A DNA stretch of 64,000 bases. Source: Euglena gracilis. Taxonomy: Eukaryota; Euglenida; Euglenophyceae; Euglenales. The notes beneath the pieces were generated by a model. That model saw nothing but the letters and a program-made list of their open reading frames with translations, searched no databases and was not told where the DNA came from. Positions 51,201 through 63,200 of this stretch are shown one piece after another; within the stretch, counting starts at the first letter, position 1; each line of letters starts with the position of its first letter. Both the position numbers and the translations under genes were made by a program. Location of the stretch: the NCBI GenBank assembly GCA_039621445.1, contig CP154954.1, forward strand, positions 18,710,642 through 18,774,641, read 5' to 3'.

Positions 51201-54200
51201 CAGTTGTGCATTGCGCGGATGCGCAGTGTGAAACTGTTGCGCGTGCGCGCAATATCCATAACCATTGCCTTCTATGCCCACCAGACTTTAGGAAAAGACC
51301 CTGGGCTTGCCCTCAATCCCCCCAACCCCTCCGGCTGGGTGGTTCCCGCTGCACCGCTCCTCAAGCACCCAGGGATCACAACTCTGTGACATGCTGTTTT
51401 TTCTAACTTTTCACAACGTGTGTGTAAAGTTCATCCTCTGGACGCCTCAGCAGGCAACCCTTCACGGACGTATCACAGAGCCTAATAAAGCAACAAAAGG
51501 GGGCAAAATTTACCTGGCCTGTGAGGCACCATCTGGGGAACACAGTCAAGGCTTCAAATACAAGGGACTCACAATGGGGTTTTGGCACTGTTTTGGGAAA
51601 ATTCACGTGTCCTGGAGTCAAACCCAGGGTTTTTGAACCTTTCCTTAAATGGTGCACAGGCTGAAAAACACCAAAATTGGGCTCCAATTGGGCTCCCTGG
51701 GTTCCAACCGGCAAATGATGCACGTGCAACCGTGGAGGGTCTCCGGGGAACCAGAGGGTCAAAAGGGTGGTTTCACCGCCGGGTTTTAAAAAGATTGCTA
51801 TTTTAAATGCGAGTTAGGCCGCCTAAGCCGCCTTGTGACAGCACAATTTGTCCAATCATCTTGACCTTTGACCAGCGCTTGTCTGACCCCCAAGACCAAA
51901 AACCTGTTGTCCAATTCCACAAACTGTGCATTAAGAATAAAACAGGTGAGGAGATGACTCTGACAATGATGATGCACACAACACAGGATACGGAGTTTCC
52001 CGTCATCTTTGTCTCAACTGCAAATAAAATCGATGGGGGGGAAGGGGTCCGAGGCTGGAAAAAGGCTGGCAACAATGAGATCCCCCTGGAGGCTTCCAGC
52101 AACGGACCCAAATGATGAGACCCAGGACTTTATTTTGGGGAGGTTCATTGTACTTTGCCTCTCAAGGGGGAACATTCTGCCACGGAACGTTCTGCCCCCC
52201 CCCCGGCATTACTTTTCCTCAGAGACTGCACTTGCCAAACGGAAGTGAGCCGCGAAGGGGTCCAAACTGGGTAGGATTGGCCCGCCCCCCTGGATAAGCC
52301 CCCCCCCTTTGGACTCTGCCATTTCGGGCCCAAAAATTGATGCTTTCAAAATACCTCGAAAATGATGCAAAACCAAAGGAAATGTCCGCAGACCTAAATT
52401 GAAGCCCTTGGAACGTCCTATCTACTGGTATTTTGATTTCCCCACAACTCCCCGCCGAGCCCGAGATACGGCCATTTTTCGGCCCAGATGGCCGTTTTGT
52501 ACACTTTTCCCACTGTCCGACTTAGCTGTTTTCGGGGGGGGGGGGGACAAAAAATCAATGTTTTCAAAATTTCTCGAAAACGATGGAAAATGAAAAGAAA
52601 TCTCCGGAGCCCTTGGAATGCCTCATCTACTGGTGGTTTGATTTCCCCGCAAGACCCCGCCTAGCCCGAGATACGGCCGTTTTTTGGCAAATTCAGGCCA
52701 TTTTGTACACTTTTTCCAGCCGTTTTCGGCCAAAAAAAGTTGCATAGAATCGAAAAAAAAATCAAAATTTTTTTTGGCCCGAAACCATGTTTTATGGCCT
52801 CCCGGACCCGGAAAACCTGCTTTTTGAGCCAAAAATGAGCGTTTTTCAACCCCCCCCCCCCAGCGCGCCCCGTTTGGGCCCGAAACCCATTGACTTTGGG
52901 TCAAAACTGGGTCAAAAGTCGAAAAAAATCGAAAAAAATTTGCCCAAACCATGTTTTTTGGCCTCCCAGACCCGGAAAAGGTGTTTTCGAGCCAGAAACG
53001 AGCGTTTTTCGACCCAGTGCCTGAATCCCTTAAATTTTAATCGAAAATTGTCTATTCAGGGAGCCGGTTGGAAAAAAAAAAAGGAATCAAAGATGGGGGT
53101 TGGCGCGCATATTAAGAGCTCAGCACTATTCAAAACCTGGTTAAGGGCAGTCCTTGAGACTTTTCTGGGCTTCCGGTGCCTTCGTCTGGGGAGGGGGCTT
53201 TCCACGGAACATGATTGTGGACCCAATAAAAAGGACAGAAAATGTACGTTCGATGGGGATTGACACTTCTGACCTTTTTCTTCCGGGGGGGAAAAAACAC
53301 GTGGCAGAACCGCTGGGGGGGGGGATGAGGGGTGGCATGGCATGGCAGAGGGCATACACATTGAACTGCAGTCCACCAACCCCCTGAATGACTTTGGCAA
53401 TGGCATTCTGGATGGCCAGCAAGACGTTGTACAACTGTTCACTGATCGGGTTAATCACGCCGACCGCCCCTGGGGACGACAGACAAGAACAGAGCAACAG
53501 CCACTCGGGCAAGAGGGGACCTCACCCACCCCCCAAAATATCAACCCCCAAATAATATCCCCACTGACTGTTATTGAAAAATTTTGTCTTCCTGAACATC
53601 GGAATCAATGCTTTTGGGGGATATCAAAAATGCACATTTCTGCGACAAAAAAAATGCACCCACCATGGATTTGATCCAGAAACAGCACATTTCAGCGTCA
53701 AAACTCAGCCTCAGAAAAACCACAAAAAATGCCAAAAATATTTGGGGGGACATTGGCCCAAATAACACTCCTGGGGGGAGTCAAATCCATCCAGACAGCC
53801 TCCTTTTTTTCCAGCCCAGGTCGTTCAGCCAGCTCTCCTCACAAACCATCTCGAGATGTGATCTAGCCCGAAACCATGCAAAAAAAGCCCAAATCCAACT
53901 GGGAGTGATTTTTAGCCAAAAAAAAAATGAGTGAAAACAAAAAAAAAATGCCCCCTCTTTTCGGTCCAGCTTGGCTTCCCTGGACTGTGAAAACATCTGC
54001 TCAGCCCCAGTGACGGAGGGGGCTGGAGCACCCAGCTGGGAGCCACCGAACCACTGAAAAAAAGGCTGGCTGGCTGGCTGGACCCCCCCCCAACCAGCTT
54101 AAGAAATTCCCTGCTGCACAAACCCGTTTCACGGCCTCTCCGCCAGGATTTGGGAGGTCAGTGAGAGACATCAAAAAAAAAATGCACCACAACGGAAAGC

Positions 54201-57200
54201 TCATACCGCTGATGGTGCCGTAGATGAGGGAATGGGGGCTCAGCTTGAGGGCGTAGGGGTTGGGAGCCTGGTCCTTCTCCTGGTCCGTCACCCGCATCAC
54301 GAGGGACCCTGTGGGGACGGCCAAACATTTCTCTCGCCCCTCGCTGCCAGAGTGGGGGTGAGGTGAGACGGATGTTGGCGCAAAATGGGTCAGAGGTTTT
54401 TTAGGACCTGGGGGGAGGGGATCTGGACCTACCCACCCACCCACCCCCTGGGGCGGCTCGGGGACACACTTTTGGGGGGGGGTCAATTTTGGGGTCCGAA
54501 ATAGAGGAAAACCCCAACTCCGGTGGGGCATCCACTCGGCCCAACCCCCCCCCCCGGGGTGGGGGGGCTCGACAGGGACCAACCCACCCCTCTCCCCCCC
54601 CCGGTCACGAAACTTGAAAAACCTGGTTCGGGTGGCCACATTTGCCTTGACTGACCCAGACCACCCAAAACCATCATTTTTTTGGGTTCCAAAAAAGCCC
54701 AACACATCATCCTTCAGCGCTTTGTGTCATTCTGCAACTGGGTTAGTATTGATATTTCACATGATTTTGGGGTCCAAAACTGCCAAGATGCCAAAATATC
54801 AGCAATCCATCATCTTTGCGCCCAAAATTGTGTTTCTCCTTGAGTTTTAAGGGGGAGTGTCAGCGTCGGGGGGGGGGGGGTCTAAAATTTCGGAGTGGGT
54901 CTTGGAGGGGCAAAAGATCTGGCAGAAAATTCCCACATCAGATTTCGAGGATGTTGAAAATGATCGCCCTCTGCACATTGCCCATATCACCTGAAAAGTA
55001 GCCTTTGCCGCAACTGACGTCCCATACACCATGCACTTAGCATGGTTTCACTGAACTCTGGAGAAGATGAGAAAAAACAAAAATGGAGCCCTACGCTGAG
55101 GCCAATGCAGGGTTTGATATAAGGACAGGTGGGGGGGGTGGTCCGGACCCCCCCCTGCGGGCCAGGAGGGGGGGTGTGGGGGGGACACCCCCCCACCTAA
55201 ACCATGTACGCCCTCCTTATATCAAACCCTGGGCCAATGCTCTCCCCCAGGCTTGGATGGGAATCTCGGTGGGGGGGGGGACCCCACTACCTCCAGTTTT
55301 CGGTCACCGGGACTTCTCGCCGTGCAAAATTTCTATTGAGCCCCAAGGCGGTCCTAAAATACACCCCCGGTCCAAAGCACCAGAAGATTTTTGGCCCCCG
55401 CAGAGGGGGTGGAGGGGACCCCCCCTTCCAAAACTAGGGTGGGGGGGACCCCTCTGCCGCCTTACCCCCCTACCACCTGCCTCATGTCTGCGGAGCTTCC
55501 CATACAACCCTGCCCTCCCCTCCAGGCTGTTTTTTACAAACCCCGGGGGGGAGGAGGGGTCCAGAGTGCCTCTGTGAGTGCCTGCCCAGGCAGGCACTAC
55601 CCCCCCCTTAGTTGCACTAAGGCTTCTTGTCTGTTTATGGCCGGCGCTAACTTCGCTTCTGGCCCAGTTTGCTGCGTGGTGAGTGGCCACTACCCCCCCC
55701 CCCCCGGGGGTCGGATTTCGGCCTGTGCCCAGGCACATTCCTTTGAAAATAGGCCATTTTTTGGCTCCTCGGCACCTTTGGCGCCGGGGTTGTGCTAGGG
55801 CGCGTTTGGCCGTGTGCCCCCCCCCGGGGGGGGGGGTCGGGAGTGCCTTGGAGTGCCTGCCCAGGCAGGCACCCCCCCGGGTGGGGTCGGCACCCGACTA
55901 AAAAACAGCCTGCTCCCCTCCAAAAGCCCACCTTTGTGGAAGCAGTTCACGAACTCGCCCAGGTGGAACTGTCCCAGTGTGTTCAGCATCCGGTGCTCAT
56001 CATCATTGGTGGCAGCAAGCTCTTTTCACAAGGTGGTTTCCCTTGTGGATCTGAGATGAATGAGAGGAACGCCCCATAGTATCATTTCTCAAAGACCCAT
56101 TGAGGTCCCACAGGGGCTGGAAAAAAAGGTGTTGGACACCCCCCCCCTATTGGACCCCAGGGATCTTCTGATACAAATTTGGGGCCAGCCCGGCAAAGAT
56201 GGCTGGACGGAAAAGTTTCGGCGCAATGCATCGAACATTCCTGGAAAAAAAAGCGGTCAAAATGGCAAAAAATGAAAACATTTGAGGACCTCAAACTTTC
56301 GGCTGAAAAAACACAAAGCAGCTGGATTTGGACTTTTCCCGTTTTTCGGCTGGACCTTGGGGGGGGGGGGATCGGCACCCCGCCACAGAGGGGTCAGAAC
56401 CCCCAACCTCGGAAAATATTCCATTCTGTGGCCTGTCATAAAGCCGGATCCCCCTCCCAAATGCATTTTGCCCGAGCTTCATGAGAAATGGCAGTTTTGA
56501 CAAATTTTGTTTGACAAATTTTGTCATGAGTACTTTGGATCATTTAGGGGAAAAGTGGGTTTAAAATTGCCTGACCTTCTTTTAAGGGATATTGAGATTT
56601 ATGGCTGGCTTGGACCCCAAAAAGGCACATCCTTTTCCCAATGAAATTTACTCCTTCCAACTTACGTTCACCAATTTCGCCAAAAAAACAAAGCGGAACT
56701 AAAATTTAAGATGAAATGTCAAATTATTTTTTCCTTAAGATAGCTACTAAAAACGAAAAATCTTTGGAAAAACTCACCGTTGATACCGCCAGTGCTTCGC
56801 CGCATGTCGGCAGCACCACAGGCATACAGGGCGGTCCTTAACAAATTAAAAAAAAAATCAATTTAAATATACAGGAAAATGGGCAAAGAAATTTGGCATT
56901 CTTCGGCGACAACAGGTCGACATCAGGGGGAAAACTGCTTCTTGGCATCCTTGGACCATCGCCCATCCACCCAAATCATCAAAAAATGTGTTTTTGGACT
57001 TTTTAGTTTCGGTCCTTTGGCTGAAAGGGGGGCGGTCCTTAAGAAAATAAAAAAAAACTTTCCTGTCCCTTAAGGACCGCCCTGCAGGCATGGCAATATT
57101 TTAGATCGCCAAATTAAAGCCTCGGGCCTATGTGAGAGATTTGTGTTTGGGAGATTACAATTGGGAGGGTTTCATCATCAGGGTATCCACATGGGAGTGG

Positions 57201-60200
57201 GGTGAGTCCTGCACACACAACCATTTTTCTCCAAAACCAAGTCAGGTATTGAATTCGATTGCCAAGCCACCTTCAATCACTCAAAAAAGAGCCAGAGAGG
57301 TATCAGCGTTCTGGGCCAAGGTGAACAAGTTGTAGAAATTCTCGGCCCCGATGTACACGTCATCTCCGAGCACCTCAGAGGCCTGTGGAGAGGTGGGGAC
57401 ATGGTCGGCAGTGGGCCGGAATCTGAAAAACCCACCCCAGGGATTTTCTGAAAAACCCCTCCAAGGGTCCCACGGGCCGGCAGGAAATAGTGCTGGCTGG
57501 AAAAAAGCTGCTGGCTATGTGAAGGTGATGACTGCAGTGTGGGTCAGGGGTTTTCTTGAGCCGGAGAGGACCCTGCCACAAGGGTCCAGCCAGCCAGTAA
57601 CTTTTTCTGACCAGCACCTCCCAGCCGGGCTGCAGACCCCCCCCTCCCCGGGGGTCTGCTGCAGTGAAGCTGGGGCCAGCCTGGTACAGCCAGGCTGGGC
57701 CAAAAAGAATTTTCAGGTCCAGAATATAAAACCCACCAAATAACCTGGCCAGGCTTTTGCTTAAGGACCCTGAACCTGGCGGGGTGCCAGGTTATTGGAA
57801 CCAACTTCTGGCCCTGACCCCCCCTGTCAGGTTATTTGGGCCCTTTTCAGCCCCCCCCCCCCCCGCCAGGTTATTCGGGCCCTTTTCGTAAAGGATTTTT
57901 GCCTAAAAAGGGGGTGCCAAGTTACTGGAACCATCGTTTTTGCACCTCCCCCGCCAGGTTATTCGGCCCCCGCCAGGAGCAAGGAGGGCCTGCCAGGTTA
58001 TTTGGGGGGGTTAGAAGAAATACAGAAGTAATTATAATAGTAATTTTAATTGTATAATTTATAAATACAGTAGCAAATATAACAGCAATTTTTAGGTCCA
58101 GAATGGGTCCAGAATGGCACTTTTGAGGGGGTTTTGGGTTTTCATCTCCAAATCTTTGCTGAAAAATGCCAACCCGGCTGGATTTGGGCGATTTTGCCTG
58201 TTTTCGGGGTGCCAGCCGAGTCCAGTACATTGGAAAATTCCTTTCCAATGTACAAATCTATCACGAACACTCCAGCTTTGCCCATTTCATTTCACATTTC
58301 TGAGAATGGCAATGCTTGTGGTGCACGGCGAATGCTGTATTTGCCCAATCCCATTTATATGGTGTTACATACTGGTGGTTGGCAGGATTGGAGCACCTGA
58401 ACCCTCCAAAAATGCAAAACAGCTGACCAGCTGAGTATAATTTTGACGTTTTTTGTCACATTTTCGATGTTTATGTTCCCCCCCCCCGTGGTTGGTCTAA
58501 AAAAAAGGTATTCAGGCAGAGTTTCTGTATTGGCCATGTTGCGTCAACCGGCAGCTGCCCCCCCCAAGCAAAACATATAAGTCAAATCTACCCCGAACCA
58601 CACCACCACAAAAAAAATACATTATTGGGCCAATGCAACGTGGAAAAGAGACCGTGATCATATTGGGGTTGAAATCGAAGGCGATTTCCTCCAATGCACT
58701 TACATCGGCCTTGTACATCAGAACACTGCGAAAGGGCAGGGCATGAGGGGCTCTGTACGTCATCATGTTCCAGAAAGCTGCAATTGTTGGAATCCCCCCC
58801 AAAAGCGACCTATTTTTGCCCAAAAAAAGGTGTAAAAAAAGAAAAAAAGAAAAAAGCTGGAAAAAAAGTCAAAATAGAAGAAAAAAATAGAAAAGTTAAC
58901 CATTTTTCGGCAGATTTAGGGTGGTAAACCCCCCCAAATACAAAACCCCCCCGGTTTTATATTTGGGCGGAAATTTCAAGACCCCACGGGGGGTTTTACA
59001 TTTGGGGGGGGTTTATATTCGGTCGGAAAAATCAACTTCTTGGCGGGATCCCATAGTCACTTTTTCAGTCCAAAATCACAAATACCCCCGCCCTTGGGGG
59101 TCCAAAAATTTTACTTTTCGGGCGAAGGAGCAATTTTCACGCGTTTTTGGTAAAAACTGCTCCCAAATCCATATATTGAAAAACTGGCTTCTACACTAGA
59201 CAAATGTGGGGGGTGTGGGTGGGGTATGGTGGGGGTTTGGGGGGGTGATTGGTGTGTGGGGGGGGTGTGGGGGGGGTGGGGGAGTAGGGGGTGTGGTGGG
59301 GGGGTGGGGGTTGTGGGGGTGGGGGGGGGGGGTAAATGTCTAGTGTAGGAGCCAGTTTTTGCAATACCTCCCCAAATCTTGGAGAGATTTTGTCGAAGTT
59401 TTTTACTTCCGGCGCTTCGCGCCGGAGGGGGGGTTTTATATTCGGGCGAGATTTCAAGGTCCTTAGGGGGGGTTTTGTATTTGGGGGGGGGGGTTGTATT
59501 TGGGGGGGGGTTTGTATTTGGGGGGGGTTATGTGATGGCACACGATTTTTCTTTTCTGGCTTGTTTTTTACACTAAAGACCTGCTTCTTTGAAGAGTCTG
59601 ACACAATGAATTGTGTGGACATCTTATAATCCTTATTGCATCCTTGGACCACCCTTTGTACACCAAAAAAAACATGGGGAAAGCATTGTTTCACTTCTTA
59701 ATTTTGACTCCTTTATTCAAGCCCTGGACGAGCCAGCCATTTGTTGAGCAAAAGGGAAGCCCTCTGGGGGCAGTAAAAAATGGACTTCTCTGCGTGGGGG
59801 GTGTGGGTGCCAAAATGCAAATGCATAGTCTCCTTTTCTCTGGCGAAGCAGAAGGAAATGGAATGGTCCAGGGTTTGCAGTTGAAATGAACTATTTGCAC
59901 AATTGTTGCTGTGGTCTTGCATATCCCAAACATGCTGGGCAAGATCCATTCACACACCTGAGAGAGCGCATGATGTCCCCAAAGATGACGAAATCCCCTG
60001 TGGAGACATAATGGTAGGACCAGGCATACCCGCACATCTGCCCAGGGAAACCGCTTCAGAAAGGAGGGGGACTTGGACGGATGTGTTGTCGGAAAAATTT
60101 TGGGGCTCATTCCAGATTCGTCCCACCTTTGTCCAGGATTCTTCCAGAGAAATCAGACCTGTGAATGTCCTAAAATATCTTTTGGCGGTTGTTGTCATTC

Positions 60201-63200
60201 TTGTGAAAAATATTTGAATATACAAAATAATTTTCAAAAATATTCAGATAAATATTCTTTTCTCGTCCTTTTGGATCTCTCATCCAATCATTTGAATCTG
60301 AATTTTTCAAATTTTGGGCTGGAGTTCAGAAAACTTCCAGAAGCCGTTGTTTGACAGACAAAAATGGATCCCACCATCCTTTTTTGTTTGCTTCAGATGT
60401 GGAATCATCCCCCTGGCATCAGACATGTGAGGGGGTTTCCTTAGCAGGGGGAGGAATTATGCAGGCAAAAAAAATCCATTTCCAAATTATCCAGGATTAT
60501 GTGGAATTACGAAGGATCTTGCAGGAATATGCGGGGAAAAAAACAGGGTTGCTGTTGTTCGCATTCATGGAAAAAGATGTGAAACCTGCAACTTTGGCCC
60601 GAAATGCAGGGGGGGGGGAAATGCAACTGGGCCCTTCAAATTATGCAAGTCAAAAAAATGCAAAAAAAAATGCAAAAAAAAAATGCAAATTTCGGGAAAA
60701 GCCGATTATGCAAAAAAATGCAAATTATGCAAGTTGCATTTCCCCCCCCCCTGCGAAATGCTGGACCAAAACAAGCCGGCCCAGAATAGCCCGATAAATA
60801 GCCCAATGGATGGCCCAATTCATCCAACGTGAATGAAAATGGCCTAAAATGTCAAAAATAGTTCCAAAATGAAACAAATTAAACCAAATAGGCGACGTGG
60901 AAAAAGGTCTCAGCCAAAACAGCACGGCAATATTTGGCAGGATTTTGTTCTATCAATTTTTTCCCTACCACTTTTTCGGCAGCCAATCCCCCCCTGTCTG
61001 CGGGATTATACGGTCTGCAACCCCCCTGCGTGAGTCAAAAAAAAAACAACCCACCCTTTCGGACCCTCCCAGCCACAAATCGAGCAGGGACACGTTGCTG
61101 CAGCCGCCCACCTCTGCTGTGGAGGGTCAGCGTCATGATGCTGCCGTGGAAGTGGCACTCCCCCACATGAAAGCACCGGGAGGGATGCAGTGCTTCGCCC
61201 CTTCGCATTGAGGCAGGGCTTTTCTTAAACAACCCCTGGGGGAGGTTCAGTCGGCTGGCTGGTTCGGACTGGACCCGGGGGGGGGGGGCAGACATTAACA
61301 AGATGTGCTCGATGCCTGGACCAGAGGACCAGGCATTTTTTTTTTCAAGACCCGGGGGGGACGGGGGTAAAAAAAAATGGCCAAAATGACATTTTGCATT
61401 ATTTGGGGGGGTTCACCTTAAAACTTTGGCCGGAAAATCCCAACCCAGCCGAGTTTTGGTTTATTTAGCCATGGTTCGGGCACCACTTGGGTCAAGCCGC
61501 CAGCGGGCTGAACCGGTTTTGCTGGGCTGGCCCCAACGTTATTTCAGCGGGGGGGGGGGGGGCACAGCCTGGCTAGGAGCTGCTGGCGGGAAAGAAGTGC
61601 TGGCTGGTCCCCTCCGGCCAGGGCGGTCCTTAAGCAAATAAAAAAAAAAAAACTCCGCCGTCCCAGCACACTCAGTGAAAAATACACCGGAAAATGGGCG
61701 AGAAATTTTGGCATTTTTCAGCGAGAGCAGGTCGACAAAAAAAATTGATTCCTGGCACCCTTGGGCCATCGTCCACCACCCAAATCATCAAAAACTGTGT
61801 TTTTCGACTGTTTAATTTTTGCCCCCGTTCAAGTCCCAGTCTGGCCCTTAGCCGGCCCTTTGGCCGAAAGGGGGGGCGGTCCTTAAGGAAATAAAAAAAA
61901 AAACTTTCCTGTCCCTTGAGGACCGCCCTGCCTCCGGCTGAAACAAACCAGTTGCATGTCATCCCTCGTCATCTTCCGCTGCGAACCGCTATGCAGCCCA
62001 ACCCTTCCATTCTTGTTCGGAAACACCTCTCTTACTTAGGCCAACTTCATTTTGGCGCAGAAGGGACAGTCAGGCGGTGCTGTCCTGTTCGTACTCCAGT
62101 GCCTTGTTCCCGTCCTGGTCCGTGCCGGGTTGCCATTTCCATAACTGCACCTGTGGGGAGGAATGAGCCATCACCATCCTTGTGCAGAATTGTCCGTCTC
62201 ACTGCCAGCTTTCCTCAATCCGGAGAAATACGCAATCCCAATTCTCGTCAGCCGCAATTCACCTTCATTGGGTCCCAAACCAACAAAGGGTGCCGGAGGG
62301 TACACACACATTTGCATTGCAGCCTGACAGCAGCTTGCCATTGAAAGCACAAAGGCAGAAGCACGCCCCTGTAGCGGAGGAAACGATGGCTGGCATCCAT
62401 GCTAAGACCAGGGGAGGGGGAGGGGGAGTTCCTTCCCAGCCACCCACCGGACCACCTCCCCCGAGGGGTTTCCTCTATTTCTGGCGCGAAGAGCCAAAAT
62501 TTTTTGGTCTCTAAAATTGACCCATCAAAAGTTGACCCCAAAAGGTTGGTCCCATTTCCATTTGAGAGACCAAATAGTGAGAAAGAATGGTTTCCCATCA
62601 CTTTATCGTCATCATTTGTTGGCATTTGCATTTTAAATGGATGCAATAACCCCCAGATATAACCCAGGGATGGGATCTGATCTGATTTGTCAGCTTAAGG
62701 GGGGGGGGTAAAAGGTGGGGGGGAAGCAGGGCAAGGAATTGCTGGTCTGTAATCCAACCAATCATTCCATACAATTTGACAAAAATGAAAAGATCACCAA
62801 AAAAAAAACAATGCACAATGGACTGAATGATTCACCTTTGATATCCTTCTCAGCTACCAGCAGCAAGCGACTATCCTTCACTTCGAACACCAGCAAACGG
62901 CCTCGGGAAGGCTCAGACTCTTCGGGCAAAACGTATGCAGTGCCTGAATATGCAGAGGCACGTGTGTGTGCGCGCACGTGCATGCATGTGTGCGTGTGTG
63001 TGTGTGCGTGCGTGCGTGTGTGTGTGCGTGCATGCGTGCGTGCGTGCGTGCGTGCGCGCATGCACATGCACAGGGGAAAATGGCTGAAAGAAATGACCAT
63101 TTATTGCAAAAACGGGTCGACTTTGGGGGGAAACCGTGACTTGCCAATGGTTGCTTTGATCTTAGGGGTAATAAAATAGGGTTGAATATTGACAAAAAAA

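Noticed and set aside
61200-61560. Another hAT-like element starting CAGGGCTTTTCTTAAACAAC
   Set aside because: No matching right terminus or duplication was found before the MITE at 61,619.
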